Assembly: GCA_017505725.1 (NCBI GenBank)
Contig: JAFVOR010000061.1
Coordinates: 1-44,971, forward strand
Source of the DNA: Alistipes sp.
Lineage (GTDB): Bacteria > Bacteroidota > Bacteroidia > Bacteroidales > Rikenellaceae
Reading direction: 5' to 3'
DNA length: 44,971 bases
Made by a program: the position numbers and the translations under genes. Position 1 is the stretch's first letter; each line of letters begins with the position of its first letter. Under the pieces are notes generated by a model. The model had not been told where the DNA came from and made no database searches. It saw only the letters and a program-made list of their open reading frames with translations. Below are positions 34,883 through 44,306 of this stretch, piece after piece.

Positions 34883-34912
34883 ACCTGTGGGGGTTTGATC
34901 GCCCCCTCAGGT
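34883..34912 (+). terminator. GC hairpin after the major fimbrillin gene
   Basis: ACCTG-t-GGGGG pairs with CCCCC-t-CAGGT around an 8-base loop, 16 bases after the stop codon. No T-run follows, so it may be a partial terminator or a 3' stabiliser that separates the major subunit message from the minor subunit genes. Confidence 0.65.
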
Positions 34913-34916
34913 ACTA

Positions 34917-35099
34917 CGAATTGATTGAGGATTGAGGATTGGAATGCAGAATGCAGAATGCAGAATGCAAAATGCAAAACCGACGACAAACCGAGAGCAG
35001 AGGCTGCTTGCAGACTATGCCGAGGTGCGAAGGAGGAAAAGCCTGCAAAGCAGGGTTAATGCAAAATTAGTTTTCCGCTTTCCGTTTTCCGTTTTCCGT
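34917..35099 (+). repeat. Dispersed intergenic repeat, copy 2 (heptads plus GC core)
   Basis: The gap before the next fimbrillin gene holds ATTGAGG heptads (about 34919-34940), five AATGCAG/AATGCAA heptads (34943-34977), a GC core (34983-35036) similar to the minus strand of 5514-5577, a small CCTGC/GCAGG hairpin, and four TTTTCCG-type heptads (35071-35098). The last run ends 13 bases before the ATG at 35112. No gene is seen. Confidence 0.75.
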
Positions 35100-35111
35100 T
35101 TAGAATAAATT

Positions 35112-36077
35112 ATGCGTAAGGTATTGACAATAGTATTGGCATTGTTGGTTTTGGCAAGTTGTGAAACAGCAAAACCGATAGGTAATGATGTGTTGACCGA
35201 GATAGGCTTCGCTTCACAGTATGGCCGCGCTCTCATCGAGGGCGTTGAGGGGCTGCAACAACAGGAGCTCAAGCTCTTTGGCACCTATACTCTCGATGGT
35301 AATACGGCACGCATATTCGATGCCGAGCGTCTATTCTACAACACCACAGCCGAGACACCTTGCTGGGACTACGACAACACCCAGTATTGGATATCGAAGG
35401 CCTCGTATAATTTCTGTGCCGTATGTCCATACGAAGCCCCTTGCACCTTCTCTGACGCAGAGGGACGAGTGGTGCTTGGCAACTACGAGGCAACCACGGG
35501 TGGCCCCGATCTGTTGTACGCCTCGGCACAGCGCGACCTAGCCGAGAACGAGGACTTCTCCACCGTACACCTCAACTTCCGCCACGCCTGTGCTGCGTTG
35601 CAGTTCAATATCATCAACGCATCGAATGCCACATTGATTGATGTACGCAATATCCGTCTGGTGGGTTTGCACAATGTCGGCTCTTTCCATTTTGGAGCAA
35701 ATGGCTCGGCGCAGTGGATTCTGAGCGAGACGGTGCTGAACGAGCTGTCGCAAGCATTTGGTGGCGCTTGCACCCTGCCCGACAATGGCTTGCCGGTAAA
35801 CCTCGATGTACGACATCCGCTCTACGATGTGGGTACAATATTGGTATTGCCACAGACCATCTACAAGACCGATGTAACGCTCCACCTCGAGTATAAGAAG
35901 CAGGGCGATGCCGAGTATGCCATACGAAACATACAACTTGGACGACTTGCGAGTTCTTCGGTGCCTACCGAGTGGAAGTCGGGCGAGAAGTACGAATACA
36001 ATTTGACCATCACCGACAACACCATAACCACCGAGGTCAGGGTTGTTGATTGGATTGACCACTATGTCGATTTATAG
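35112..36077 (+). CDS. Minor fimbrillin family protein
   Basis: The 321-residue lipoprotein (Cys17 in VLASC) has the two-domain fimbrillin pattern: a QYGRALIEG segment that may be the Arg maturation site, then LNFRHACAALQFNIINAS in the first domain and a C-terminal ITTEVRVVDWIDHYVDL strand, comparable with the VEDWIPV end of the major subunit. Codon use is GC-rich, unlike the major fimbrillin. It is followed by the next fimbrillin gene after 11 bases with a purine-rich GGGAGAGAG site. It is likely an accessory shaft or tip-adaptor subunit. Confidence 0.83.
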   Translation: MRKVLTIVLALLVLASCETAKPIGNDVLTEIGFASQYGRALIEGVEGLQQQELKLFGTYTLDGNTARIFDAERLFYNTTAETPCWDYDNTQYWISKASYNFCAVCPYEAPCTFSDAEGRVVLGNYEATTGGPDLLYASAQRDLAENEDFSTVHLNFRHACAALQFNIINASNATLIDVRNIRLVGLHNVGSFHFGANGSAQWILSETVLNELSQAFGGACTLPDNGLPVNLDVRHPLYDVGTILVLPQTIYKTDVTLHLEYKKQGDAEYAIRNIQLGRLASSSVPTEWKSGEKYEYNLTITDNTITTEVRVVDWIDHYVDL

Positions 36078-36088
36078 AGGGAGAGAGT

Positions 36089-37081
36089 ATGAAGAGAGTA
36101 TATATTCTATTGTTTGCAGTGTTGACATTGTCGGCGTGCGGTAGCGTTGGCGAGGAGATGGCAATCGCACAATCGGGCGAGATTGCCTTCAATGCCGAGC
36201 ATATCCAGCGAGGTGCAATGACGCAGGAGGATATAAACAACCGATCGGTCTATATCTATGGCGTGCAGAACAACACCTCGCGCATCTACAACAACGCCCC
36301 CATCACTCGCGATGTGGCTACGGGTAAGTGGTTTCCTTCGACCAAGCGCAGCTGGGTGGAGGGTAGCAGCTACTCCTTCTACGGTTATGCCTACAACACA
36401 ATGAATGGTCTGACCCTCGTAAGCGGAAAGGATGCTCTCGAGATAGAGGTGCAGCAACCTACCACCTACAACGAGGCGGCGATGATAGACTTCCTCCTCT
36501 CCTACACCTACAAGGTGGCGGATGGTGCGATGAAGCCTATCGTGCAGCTCTACCTCGAGCACGCAATGTCGCTGGTAGAGATATATGTGGTGCGAGGCAA
36601 TATGTTCGATGCGCGATTGAAGAGGATGACCTTCGAGAATATCTACACATCGGGATCGATGAAGTGTACAGCGCAGGCGATAGCCAACTCGGGCGAGCGC
36701 AATGTATGGCAGACAACACCTTCGGGATCGAATAGTGTAGTATACACCTTTGCGCCAACATCGACAACCATAATTGGCGACGAGCGCGAGAATACCGAGG
36801 CGGTGATGAAGATAATGTGCATCCCTCAGCAGATTACTGCAAATACCAAACTTACCATAGAGTACGAGATTAACGAGAAGGTGACGGCCGATAGCCCCGA
36901 TAACTTTGTGACACATAGCGAGGAGTTCTACCTCTTCAACTACAACCCTATCAACTACCAATCGGGCCATCGTGTTATCTATACGGCAACCATCGACTCG
37001 GGTGTGAACCTCGAAGGTGTGGTCAAGGATTGGATAAATGTCGATTATATCGAAGGTACTGTGTTGCCAGAGATTCATTAA
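36089..37081 (+). CDS. Minor fimbrillin family protein
   Basis: The 330-residue lipoprotein (Cys17 in TLSAC) has a possible maturation site IQRGAMTQ near residue 50. Fimbrillin features follow: RSVYIYGVQNNTSRIYNNAPI, WVEGSSYSFYGYAY, YLEHAMSLVEIYVV and a C-terminal VVKDWINVDYIEG strand. The close similarity of order to the previous gene points to paralogy. It ends 12 bases before the first giant tip gene, which has an AGGAGGAG site in that gap, unusually strong for Bacteroidota. Confidence 0.83.
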   Translation: MKRVYILLFAVLTLSACGSVGEEMAIAQSGEIAFNAEHIQRGAMTQEDINNRSVYIYGVQNNTSRIYNNAPITRDVATGKWFPSTKRSWVEGSSYSFYGYAYNTMNGLTLVSGKDALEIEVQQPTTYNEAAMIDFLLSYTYKVADGAMKPIVQLYLEHAMSLVEIYVVRGNMFDARLKRMTFENIYTSGSMKCTAQAIANSGERNVWQTTPSGSNSVVYTFAPTSTTIIGDERENTEAVMKIMCIPQQITANTKLTIEYEINEKVTADSPDNFVTHSEEFYLFNYNPINYQSGHRVIYTATIDSGVNLEGVVKDWINVDYIEGTVLPEIH

Positions 37082-37093
37082 GGAGGAGCAGAG

Positions 37094-40000
37094 ATGAAGA
37101 GATTCGTGATATATATATCGCTAATGATGGCTGTGGCACTCGTTGCTGTGGGCTGTCTGAACGACCATAGCGAGGAGGTGCAGAACCTCGACTCGAAGCG
37201 TGTGAGGTTGTGGGCCGATGTGGGCTACTCGCCAAACATTGTCTATTCGCCAAGTTCGACACGCGGCAATGCCAACTCCACAAGTGGTATCATTGATGCT
37301 GCTACCGATACGGTCATCTCGATAGGTATGGCGCGTATTGACGAGGTCTACTCGCTCTCCTACCCCGCATTCGTAGATTGTGGTGAGCCTATCCTTGCCG
37401 AGATGGGGCTGCCAAATCCGAACAATAGCTATATTCGCGATATCGTATTTACGAGTGCAGCGCAGTTCTTCTACAACACTACCGACTATGTGAAGTATGT
37501 GGCTTGGCAACCTTGGCGTCCGGGCGAAGAGGGCTACGAATATAACTCCACGTCGAAGGCTACGACGGTGCGAATCCCTATTACGGGAGATTCGGACATC
37601 CTCTATGGAAATGTCACCACGGGATCGCAAACCGAAGGTTTCGAGTTGATGAAGTTCGACCACGCACTCTGTGTGTATAGAATATTTGTATATACGATGC
37701 AGGAGGAGGGCACTACCCAATCTATGGCGTGGGGTGCGCTCGAAGATATGCAGATCGAGGAGCTTCCGACATCGTGCGTGCTTACACTCCCGACCGATGA
37801 TGAGGGGCTCTTCGGCATAGCCTACGAGGGCAGCCAAACTCTGAAACTCTCCGACGAGAATAACAACATCTACTTCTCGCCGGGCGAGAAGATTCCTGTA
37901 GGTCTGTCGAATCGTCGTATGGTGGCAAAGTGTGTGGCAGCACCTCCGACAGGGGGAATGCTCAACATCTCGCTCTCGACAAGTGCGGCAACGGCTCGCC
38001 AGAGAGTCTCGATTGCCCGCAACTTCAAGGCGGGACACGCCTACGATATCGTATTGCGATTCTCGAATCACGGCTTGATAAATGCCGATGTGTCGGTTAG
38101 CGATTGGAAGCGCCACGACGAGGTGGTTGAACAGGAGGTAGATGTAGATATGTTCTACAACCTCTCGAACTACGAAACAGCAAACTCTTATATCGTAAAC
38201 TCGGCAAATTATGGCTACTGCTTTGATGGTACGGTGAAGGGTAATGGCGACAATTCGCTTGTTGGGGGCAACACCTCGCTCAATCCCGGCTATATCGACA
38301 TCCTCTGGGACGATACGCCTATGATTACTGTTGATGGCGTACAACGCAAGGCCTTGACACTCGATATGCACGAGTTGTCACTGGGCAGAGTCCTGTTCCA
38401 CGTGCAGGGTAATCCGAACGACGAAGGGGATAAGCGTCTGCTTTCGGAGGGTAATGTGGTGATTGCAGCCTACGACGAGGAGGGTGGTAACATCCTCTGG
38501 ACTTGGCATATATGGCTTACCGATAGAGTCAAGGCGCAAGGTTGCCCTAACGGATATATCGTACAGGACAGAAACCTTGGTGCCACCTCTTGTGAGCCTG
38601 ATGGTGGAGACGGAATGGATGGATTGTACTATCAGTGGGGCCGTCCAACGCCATTTAAGCCGGCATCGTCGGGTGTCTATGGAGCGGTGTCGAAGGTACC
38701 AAGTACCTCTCGGCAGGTGGCTACGGTCGAGGAGGCTGTGGCGAATCCTACGACTATGTACGGAAGCGGATATAGCGACCGCTACGATTGGTTGGCGACA
38801 AAGAACAACGCCTTGTGGGGCTATCAGAACGAGCATACCGACCTCGAAAAGACGATGTACGACCCTTGTCCTCCGGGATATATGGTTGCCGATATGCGAG
38901 TATGGCAGAATATCGCCAACTATGAGCGAAGTGGAGGTTGGCACAGTGGTCAGGGTGTGAATCTCTCGGTTGCCTCGAACAATGTGTGGTATCCATTCCA
39001 GGGCTACATCGAGAGCGACGGTGCGGAGAACCTCACCCGTGATATTGTGCGCTTATGGTCGAGTGCCATAGATTTGAGAGCGAATAACACTCCACCATAC
39101 GAGTTGCGCTATACAGCAAGTGGCAATGCCGGCTGGAACTCTTCGGAGAGCCATCGCAATCGTGCTTTGCCCGTGCGCTGTGTATCGAGCCACTCGACAG
39201 CTATTGTAACAAATCTGAGCGCCTCGCAGACAGCAAACTGCTATATGGTACATCGTGCCGGCTACTACAAATTCAAGGCTTCGGTACGAGGCAATGGCGT
39301 AGGCTCACTCCTTCCGCTGGGTGGTACAACCACCGCCGAGATTAACGGTGGATTATCAACTACCATTGCCCCTGCAAAGGTCGATTTCTTGTGGTGGCAG
39401 GGCGATTTCACCAAGGTTACGGGCAATGCCAGCGATGTGGATAACTTCATACCTATGCAAATTCTCAACAATGGCGAGCTGGATAGCGAAGGCTATGTGA
39501 TGTTCCACGTCGGAGAGTTCCACGAGGGAAATGTGGGTCTGGCAGCATACGATGTCGATGGCGAGATTTTGTGGTCGTGGCATATATGGTTTACCGACAA
39601 GCCAGTCGACCTGATCACCGGAAACTACACCTTTATGGATCGCAACATCGGTGCAACCACAACTCCGAACACAGCGGTGAGCAAGCTATCGTTCGCAAAT
39701 ACCAACGAGCGTATGGCAACATACGGTTTTTACTATCAGTGGGGACGCAAGGACCCTATTATGGGCCCTCCAGCATATAACTCCGGCGATGAAACTGTTA
39801 GTGGCAAACCAAAGTCGTCGAAGTATTGGATCAAGAACTACAACACCGGTGCCTGGTCAAGCCGCACCGACATAGATACGGCAGCTGCTGCTACAATACC
39901 TGTGGCTACGCAAAATCCGATGGTATTCTACAAGAGTACTTCGATGTGCGGAAACAACACCTGCGGTTGGTTCCCTTCGACCTTTGCCGATGGTTATACC

Positions 40001-40450
40001 AATGTGGCACTGTGGGGCTACGCGGTGAAGGACTACTCGATTCAGGGTCAGACCTTCTCGAAGACGATGCACGACCCTTGCCCTCCGGGCTACCGAACTC
40101 CATTCCACCACGCGTGGGGCTATGGCAACAATCAGGGCTACACCTATGGCGAGAATGGCGGAAATATCAACCTGGGCAATGGTGAGCAGAACTTCGATAG
40201 CTATGGATTGGTCTTCAACAAGGCGAACTTCGATAGGTCGTGGTATCCGTTTATGGGCTATAGACACCCTCAAGACGGAGGCTACGAGGATGTTGGACAA
40301 CAGGGCCGCCTGGTTACGGGTATGCCAATGGGTCAGTACAACACCCGTTCCTATATCTATACCAACACCTACACGGGACAGATTGCCAACTCGGGTGGTG
40401 ATGGTTGTGGACCGGCTTACGGAATGCCTGCCCGTTGTCAAAAAGAGTAA
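37094..40450 (+). CDS. Giant fimbrial tip protein with two FISUMP-like modules
   Basis: The 1,118-residue lipoprotein (Cys21 in VAVGC) starts with a fimbrillin-type region (SSTRGN as a possible Arg site; FDHALCVYRIFVYTM; VSVSDWKRHDEVVEQ near 340). Two modules follow, each with the order ILW-WHIW-TD, DRN-GAT, YYQWGR, MHDPCPPGY or MYDPCPPGY, and WYPF-GY, at about 400-700 and 730-1115. These match the FISUMP (Fibrobacter succinogenes major paralogous) type domain found in adhesive surface proteins. The modules differ in sequence but keep all landmarks, so they arose by duplication. The likely role is an adhesive tip of the fimbria. The ligand is unknown. Confidence 0.83.
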   Translation: MKRFVIYISLMMAVALVAVGCLNDHSEEVQNLDSKRVRLWADVGYSPNIVYSPSSTRGNANSTSGIIDAATDTVISIGMARIDEVYSLSYPAFVDCGEPILAEMGLPNPNNSYIRDIVFTSAAQFFYNTTDYVKYVAWQPWRPGEEGYEYNSTSKATTVRIPITGDSDILYGNVTTGSQTEGFELMKFDHALCVYRIFVYTMQEEGTTQSMAWGALEDMQIEELPTSCVLTLPTDDEGLFGIAYEGSQTLKLSDENNNIYFSPGEKIPVGLSNRRMVAKCVAAPPTGGMLNISLSTSAATARQRVSIARNFKAGHAYDIVLRFSNHGLINADVSVSDWKRHDEVVEQEVDVDMFYNLSNYETANSYIVNSANYGYCFDGTVKGNGDNSLVGGNTSLNPGYIDILWDDTPMITVDGVQRKALTLDMHELSLGRVLFHVQGNPNDEGDKRLLSEGNVVIAAYDEEGGNILWTWHIWLTDRVKAQGCPNGYIVQDRNLGATSCEPDGGDGMDGLYYQWGRPTPFKPASSGVYGAVSKVPSTSRQVATVEEAVANPTTMYGSGYSDRYDWLATKNNALWGYQNEHTDLEKTMYDPCPPGYMVADMRVWQNIANYERSGGWHSGQGVNLSVASNNVWYPFQGYIESDGAENLTRDIVRLWSSAIDLRANNTPPYELRYTASGNAGWNSSESHRNRALPVRCVSSHSTAIVTNLSASQTANCYMVHRAGYYKFKASVRGNGVGSLLPLGGTTTAEINGGLSTTIAPAKVDFLWWQGDFTKVTGNASDVDNFIPMQILNNGELDSEGYVMFHVGEFHEGNVGLAAYDVDGEILWSWHIWFTDKPVDLITGNYTFMDRNIGATTTPNTAVSKLSFANTNERMATYGFYYQWGRKDPIMGPPAYNSGDETVSGKPKSSKYWIKNYNTGAWSSRTDIDTAAAATIPVATQNPMVFYKSTSMCGNNTCGWFPSTFADGYTNVALWGYAVKDYSIQGQTFSKTMHDPCPPGYRTPFHHAWGYGNNQGYTYGENGGNINLGNGEQNFDSYGLVFNKANFDRSWYPFMGYRHPQDGGYEDVGQQGRLVTGMPMGQYNTRSYIYTNTYTGQIANSGGDGCGPAYGMPARCQKE

Positions 40451-40459
40451 TAGGAGAAG

Positions 40460-43400
40460 ATGGATATGAGAAGGATATATACTATATTGATGATATTGAC
40501 CACGCTTTCGATCTCTGTTTCGTGCGAGATTGCCGGTGAGGGTTTGCAAAGTGTGGAGATAGGCAACAACGCCTCGCTGAACACATCTTCGACAATATCC
40601 CCATCGTGCGTGGTTGAGTCGCCGAATGTGTCGCGTGCAAAGAGTGCCGGCATCGCAGTGCGCTCGTTGATAGACCAGATTACGACCAAGCAGATGGATT
40701 CGAACTTTCTCCGCTTGGACGAGGATTTGGATGGTATAAATGATGGATTATACACCTTCACAGGAAATGATCCTACAACACCATATCACACAAATTGGAA
40801 CAAGGCTCTGCTACTCGAATCGACAGTAATCTCATCGCCTGATAACACCGAAGGCATCCACTATCGTTCGGTCTCGCTCGCTCCGGAGCAATCCTACAAG
40901 ATGAATATCGTGGAGGAGAAGATCGATGGTGTAATCCACCGTGATACCACCCATTTCTACCACACAAGAATGGTCGGCTGGTATCCGATGAACTGTCGCC
41001 TCCCCCGCAAGGAGGGAGTACCGGCAACTGCCCAGTTCGACTTCTCGGAGTTTGACGCTGTGCGACTTAACGAAACTGTCAATATCGACGGAACACCTAC
41101 CGAGGTGGTGGCACTGCAGTTCAAAGGTCTTGATGGTGAGACAGATTTGATGATAAGCAATGTGTGCGAAGGCCAGTCGTGGCACAAGTACAACCCCGCC
41201 TCTCCGCACAAGAGCGATATCCATCCAACGGACAAAAGCAACATCTATCGCGAGCCTTTCGGCCACAATTTCACCGCGCCATCCTACTCTAACTACTTCA
41301 CCTATCGCCACTATCGTTCGGCTATTCGTGTAACAGCATATGCTGACCAGAGCCCTCAGAACCTTCTGATGTGGGGCGAGATCACCAATGTTATTATTCG
41401 CAACCAGCCTACATCGTGCAAGGTGTGGCTGCCTACTCGCATAGGGGAATTTGGCGAGGTCTACAACTGGGGTGACTACGACAATCTGCCGATTGTAACG
41501 ACTCCGATGTTCGACAACGACTCGAACCATCCCGACTATCACGACTCGGCGAAATATCCTGTCCAGATGGAGGGCTCCTCGTCGAAAGAGGACCACTATC
41601 TCGGCTACTCGCTGGTCGAGCCCAATCGCGATGTGGAGTTGGAGATTCACACCTCGTCGGGAGTCTACAACACTATTATCAAGGCTAAGCACAAGGTCAA
41701 GGATGCCGACGGCAAGGAGAGCATTGTCGACATCTTCGAGGCGGGCCACATCTATGATGTAAAGCTCAATTTCCAGACCAATGGAACAATCGGTGCAATC
41801 CTCGAGAAGGAGGGTGATGAGCGCTACTACGACCTCTCGCTCCTGCACGAGTTTGAGGTTAGCGAGGAGGAGGAGCTCGACCTGAACAAGGTCTCAACCT
41901 TTAAGTTGGCAAACTGCTATGTGGTGGCTCCGGATGAGTTGAAGGATGCCAATGGCAACGACATCTACGATGGATATTGCTTCCTCGCAAGGATTGTGGG
42001 TAATGGCGAGTCGGGAATCATCTCGTCGGGTGCTCAGACGCTCTATCCAACCTCCGAGCGCATAAACCCTGTCACCGCACACCTGTTGTGGGAGAGCCAG
42101 CTCGGACTTATCACGGATGTGGAGCTCAAGTATGGATATGCCCGTTTCAAGCTGCCCGACACTTCGGCCCGAGGCAATGCTGTCATTGCGGTCTATGACG
42201 CGGAGGGAAAGGTGCTGTGGTCGTGGCATATATGGATTACAGACCACCCCGCAGAGCAACCTGTAACCATCGGCGAGCATACGATAACCTTCCTCGACAG
42301 AAACCTTGGTGCTACGGCGGCCACCTGCAACAGCGCAGAGAACGCATTGGCAACATATGGCTTGTACTATCAGTGGGGGCGCAAGGACCCTTCGATGGGA
42401 CCTCCTACATACAACTACTCGCCAATTAACCTCAATACAGCTCCGTACTACGACTTCTCGTCGGACGAAAAGACGGCAGCCGAGGTGGTGCAGTTTGCAC
42501 AACCATCCCTGCAGAACGGAGTGGAGAATCCGATGTACCTGATTCTGCCTACAGCACAGCCATTGTCCTATATCTTCAACTGGACACATCAGCGTTACGA
42601 CTTCCTTTGGGGCTATAATATGGCCACAGGTATGACCACAAAGACCATCTACGACCCTTGCCCTTATGGCTATCGTGTGCCAAGTAGCGAGCTTGGAGCG
42701 CTGTTTAGTATGGGTAGCGGCTCGGTAGGCACTTATGGCTATACTCGCACCATAAATGGCGTGCAGTTCTTCTTCCCATATGCGGGATTCAAGGGTGTTG
42801 ATGTCGGCCTGAACTCACTGGTATGTGCGTGGAAGTACGTGGGAGAGAAGGGCGACTATCAATCCTCGATGTATTGCGACGATGCCGATGCCGAGAATAA
42901 TGGCAATATAAGCCAGTATATGCACCGCTCACGCATATATATATCCAAGGAGTCGTCGTGGAACGAGACAAATGTTGGCTCCTATAGTGGCAATCTGCAT
43001 ATCGACTATGCTAATCGTCGTACCGCAACTCCAATACGATGCGTCAAGGATGAGAAGATTGGTAGTATTACAGCGACATTGACCCCTTCGATGCGAAACC
43101 TTGTTGCCAATACCCAGATGACCATCTCGTACAAGTCGCATTCATATGGTAGCGCAATCGAGGAGGTGACCATTATGGCAAACTACACCACAACATCGGG
43201 CGAGGAGAGAGAACGAGTTATCCGTACCATCGAGGGTGATGGTGCCTATGAATTGGAGGGTACAGTCTCCTATATCACCCCATCTGACTGTGATGACAAT
43301 GGTGTTGTCCTACATATGGTTGTCCGCAACGAACACGGACTTGTATACACCGAGGAGGTTACATTGGTTAAGTCGGTATTGAAGGTGCAATTCAGCCATT

Positions 43401-44101
43401 GGGAGGACTCGATCAACAGCTCGATTAATAACGACGAGCGAAACTTTGTGGTTGTGGGCGAGAAGATTCGCTACTATGTGAACATCTCGGCAGGCGCAGA
43501 CCCTTCGTCTGTTTTCATAGATGGTGTGCAAGCAACACGAAGCGGATATTTCAATGGTACTGAGGTGTCAAATACAACCTGGTATGTCGAGTGGAGCAAG
43601 ACCACAAAGGGTATCTACGATATGGAGGTTGAGGTAACCGTAAACGACAAGAGCAAAGCCGAGATTTTGCAGCCTCTTACCGTTTATGGTTTGACATTCA
43701 GCAATCGCACAACAAGTGTTGATACAAGCGGAAATACCCTCTATATGTTGCAGAATGCCGCCTACACATCGACCTACCTTACAGCGGAGGGCACAACCCT
43801 CGCTGCAAATATCGCGAGCAACTACTACAATCTGTTTACCGTTGAGGGAACTAACATAAAGAGTGTTGCCCGAGATACATACTTGAATGGAACAAACGGA
43901 AGCGTATCCTTCAGCTCTACCGCAACCAACTACAACATAGCGAGATCGGGTAACTATATTCGTATCTCGGCCTCGATACGTTCGGGCTGGCAGACGCAAA
44001 CGGTCTACCTCCGCCAGACAAGCAACACCGCGGTGCAGATATCGAATAACACAAGTAACCGAAATTGGTACTTGTGGATAATAACCTACGATATGCCTTA
44101 G
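40460..44101 (+). CDS. Giant fimbrial tip protein with FISUMP-like and Ig-like modules
   Basis: The 1,213-residue lipoprotein (Cys22 in SISVSC) is the last gene of the operon, 9 bases after the previous one. Residues 1-470 resemble a fimbrillin-type head (YRHYRSAIRVTAYAD; AGHIYDVKLNFQTNG). Residues about 495-870 hold one FISUMP-like module (VLWSWHIWITD, FLDRNLGAT, YYQWGRKDP, IYDPCPYGYRVPSS). About 870-1100 looks like two Ig-like domains, and the last 110 residues form a Ser/Thr/Asn-rich beta domain. The module shares DNA-level landmarks such as TGGCATATATGG with those of the previous gene. It probably forms the outermost adhesive subunit. Confidence 0.83.
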   Translation: MDMRRIYTILMILTTLSISVSCEIAGEGLQSVEIGNNASLNTSSTISPSCVVESPNVSRAKSAGIAVRSLIDQITTKQMDSNFLRLDEDLDGINDGLYTFTGNDPTTPYHTNWNKALLLESTVISSPDNTEGIHYRSVSLAPEQSYKMNIVEEKIDGVIHRDTTHFYHTRMVGWYPMNCRLPRKEGVPATAQFDFSEFDAVRLNETVNIDGTPTEVVALQFKGLDGETDLMISNVCEGQSWHKYNPASPHKSDIHPTDKSNIYREPFGHNFTAPSYSNYFTYRHYRSAIRVTAYADQSPQNLLMWGEITNVIIRNQPTSCKVWLPTRIGEFGEVYNWGDYDNLPIVTTPMFDNDSNHPDYHDSAKYPVQMEGSSSKEDHYLGYSLVEPNRDVELEIHTSSGVYNTIIKAKHKVKDADGKESIVDIFEAGHIYDVKLNFQTNGTIGAILEKEGDERYYDLSLLHEFEVSEEEELDLNKVSTFKLANCYVVAPDELKDANGNDIYDGYCFLARIVGNGESGIISSGAQTLYPTSERINPVTAHLLWESQLGLITDVELKYGYARFKLPDTSARGNAVIAVYDAEGKVLWSWHIWITDHPAEQPVTIGEHTITFLDRNLGATAATCNSAENALATYGLYYQWGRKDPSMGPPTYNYSPINLNTAPYYDFSSDEKTAAEVVQFAQPSLQNGVENPMYLILPTAQPLSYIFNWTHQRYDFLWGYNMATGMTTKTIYDPCPYGYRVPSSELGALFSMGSGSVGTYGYTRTINGVQFFFPYAGFKGVDVGLNSLVCAWKYVGEKGDYQSSMYCDDADAENNGNISQYMHRSRIYISKESSWNETNVGSYSGNLHIDYANRRTATPIRCVKDEKIGSITATLTPSMRNLVANTQMTISYKSHSYGSAIEEVTIMANYTTTSGEERERVIRTIEGDGAYELEGTVSYITPSDCDDNGVVLHMVVRNEHGLVYTEEVTLVKSVLKVQFSHWEDSINSSINNDERNFVVVGEKIRYYVNISAGADPSSVFIDGVQATRSGYFNGTEVSNTTWYVEWSKTTKGIYDMEVEVTVNDKSKAEILQPLTVYGLTFSNRTTSVDTSGNTLYMLQNAAYTSTYLTAEGTTLAANIASNYYNLFTVEGTNIKSVARDTYLNGTNGSVSFSSTATNYNIARSGNYIRISASIRSGWQTQTVYLRQTSNTAVQISNNTSNRNWYLWIITYDMP

Positions 44102-44126
44102 CAAGGTGAATAGCAATCAAGGAAGA

Positions 44127-44156
44127 GAGGGTGTCCAATACATTTTGGATACCCTC
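44127..44156 (+). terminator. Terminator of the fimbrial operon
   Basis: GAGGGTGTCCAA pairs with TTGGATACCCTC (one mismatch) around a 6-base loop, 25 bases after the last stop codon. The following ATTCTGTG is only weakly T-rich. Confidence 0.7.
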
Positions 44157-44164
44157 ATTCTGTG

Positions 44165-44287
44165 ATAATGTGTATAACAAGAGCTATTTTGGAGCTACTC
44201 GCAGTCTGATAAAGCGCAGTTTGCTGAGCGTAAATGACCATTTTTCAGACAAGGCAGATGACAAAAGAGCCTTGTTATACACATTAT
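44165..44287. repeat. 17-bp perfect inverted repeat bounding a 123-bp segment
   Basis: ATAATGTGTATAACAAG (44165-44181) and CTTGTTATACACATTAT (44271-44287) are exact reverse complements with 89 bases between them. No target-site duplication is visible at the ends, and no gene lies inside. It could be a MITE-like element, a large hairpin or an inversion site. Confidence 0.85.
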
Positions 44288-44306
44288 TATGCTTGGAGAG
44301 GGGATA

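Noticed and set aside
34919-35099. Possible CRISPR-like array in the gap before the fimbrillin gene
   Set aside because: Units are only 7 bases, directly tandem and without spacers. No cas gene is present anywhere in the window.
37121-38371. Long open frame on the minus strand opposite the first giant tip gene
   Set aside because: It is rich in Arg, His and Ile, as expected from antisense of a real gene, without domains. Similar antisense frames opposite the barrels, PCMD and minor fimbrillin genes were rejected for the same reason.
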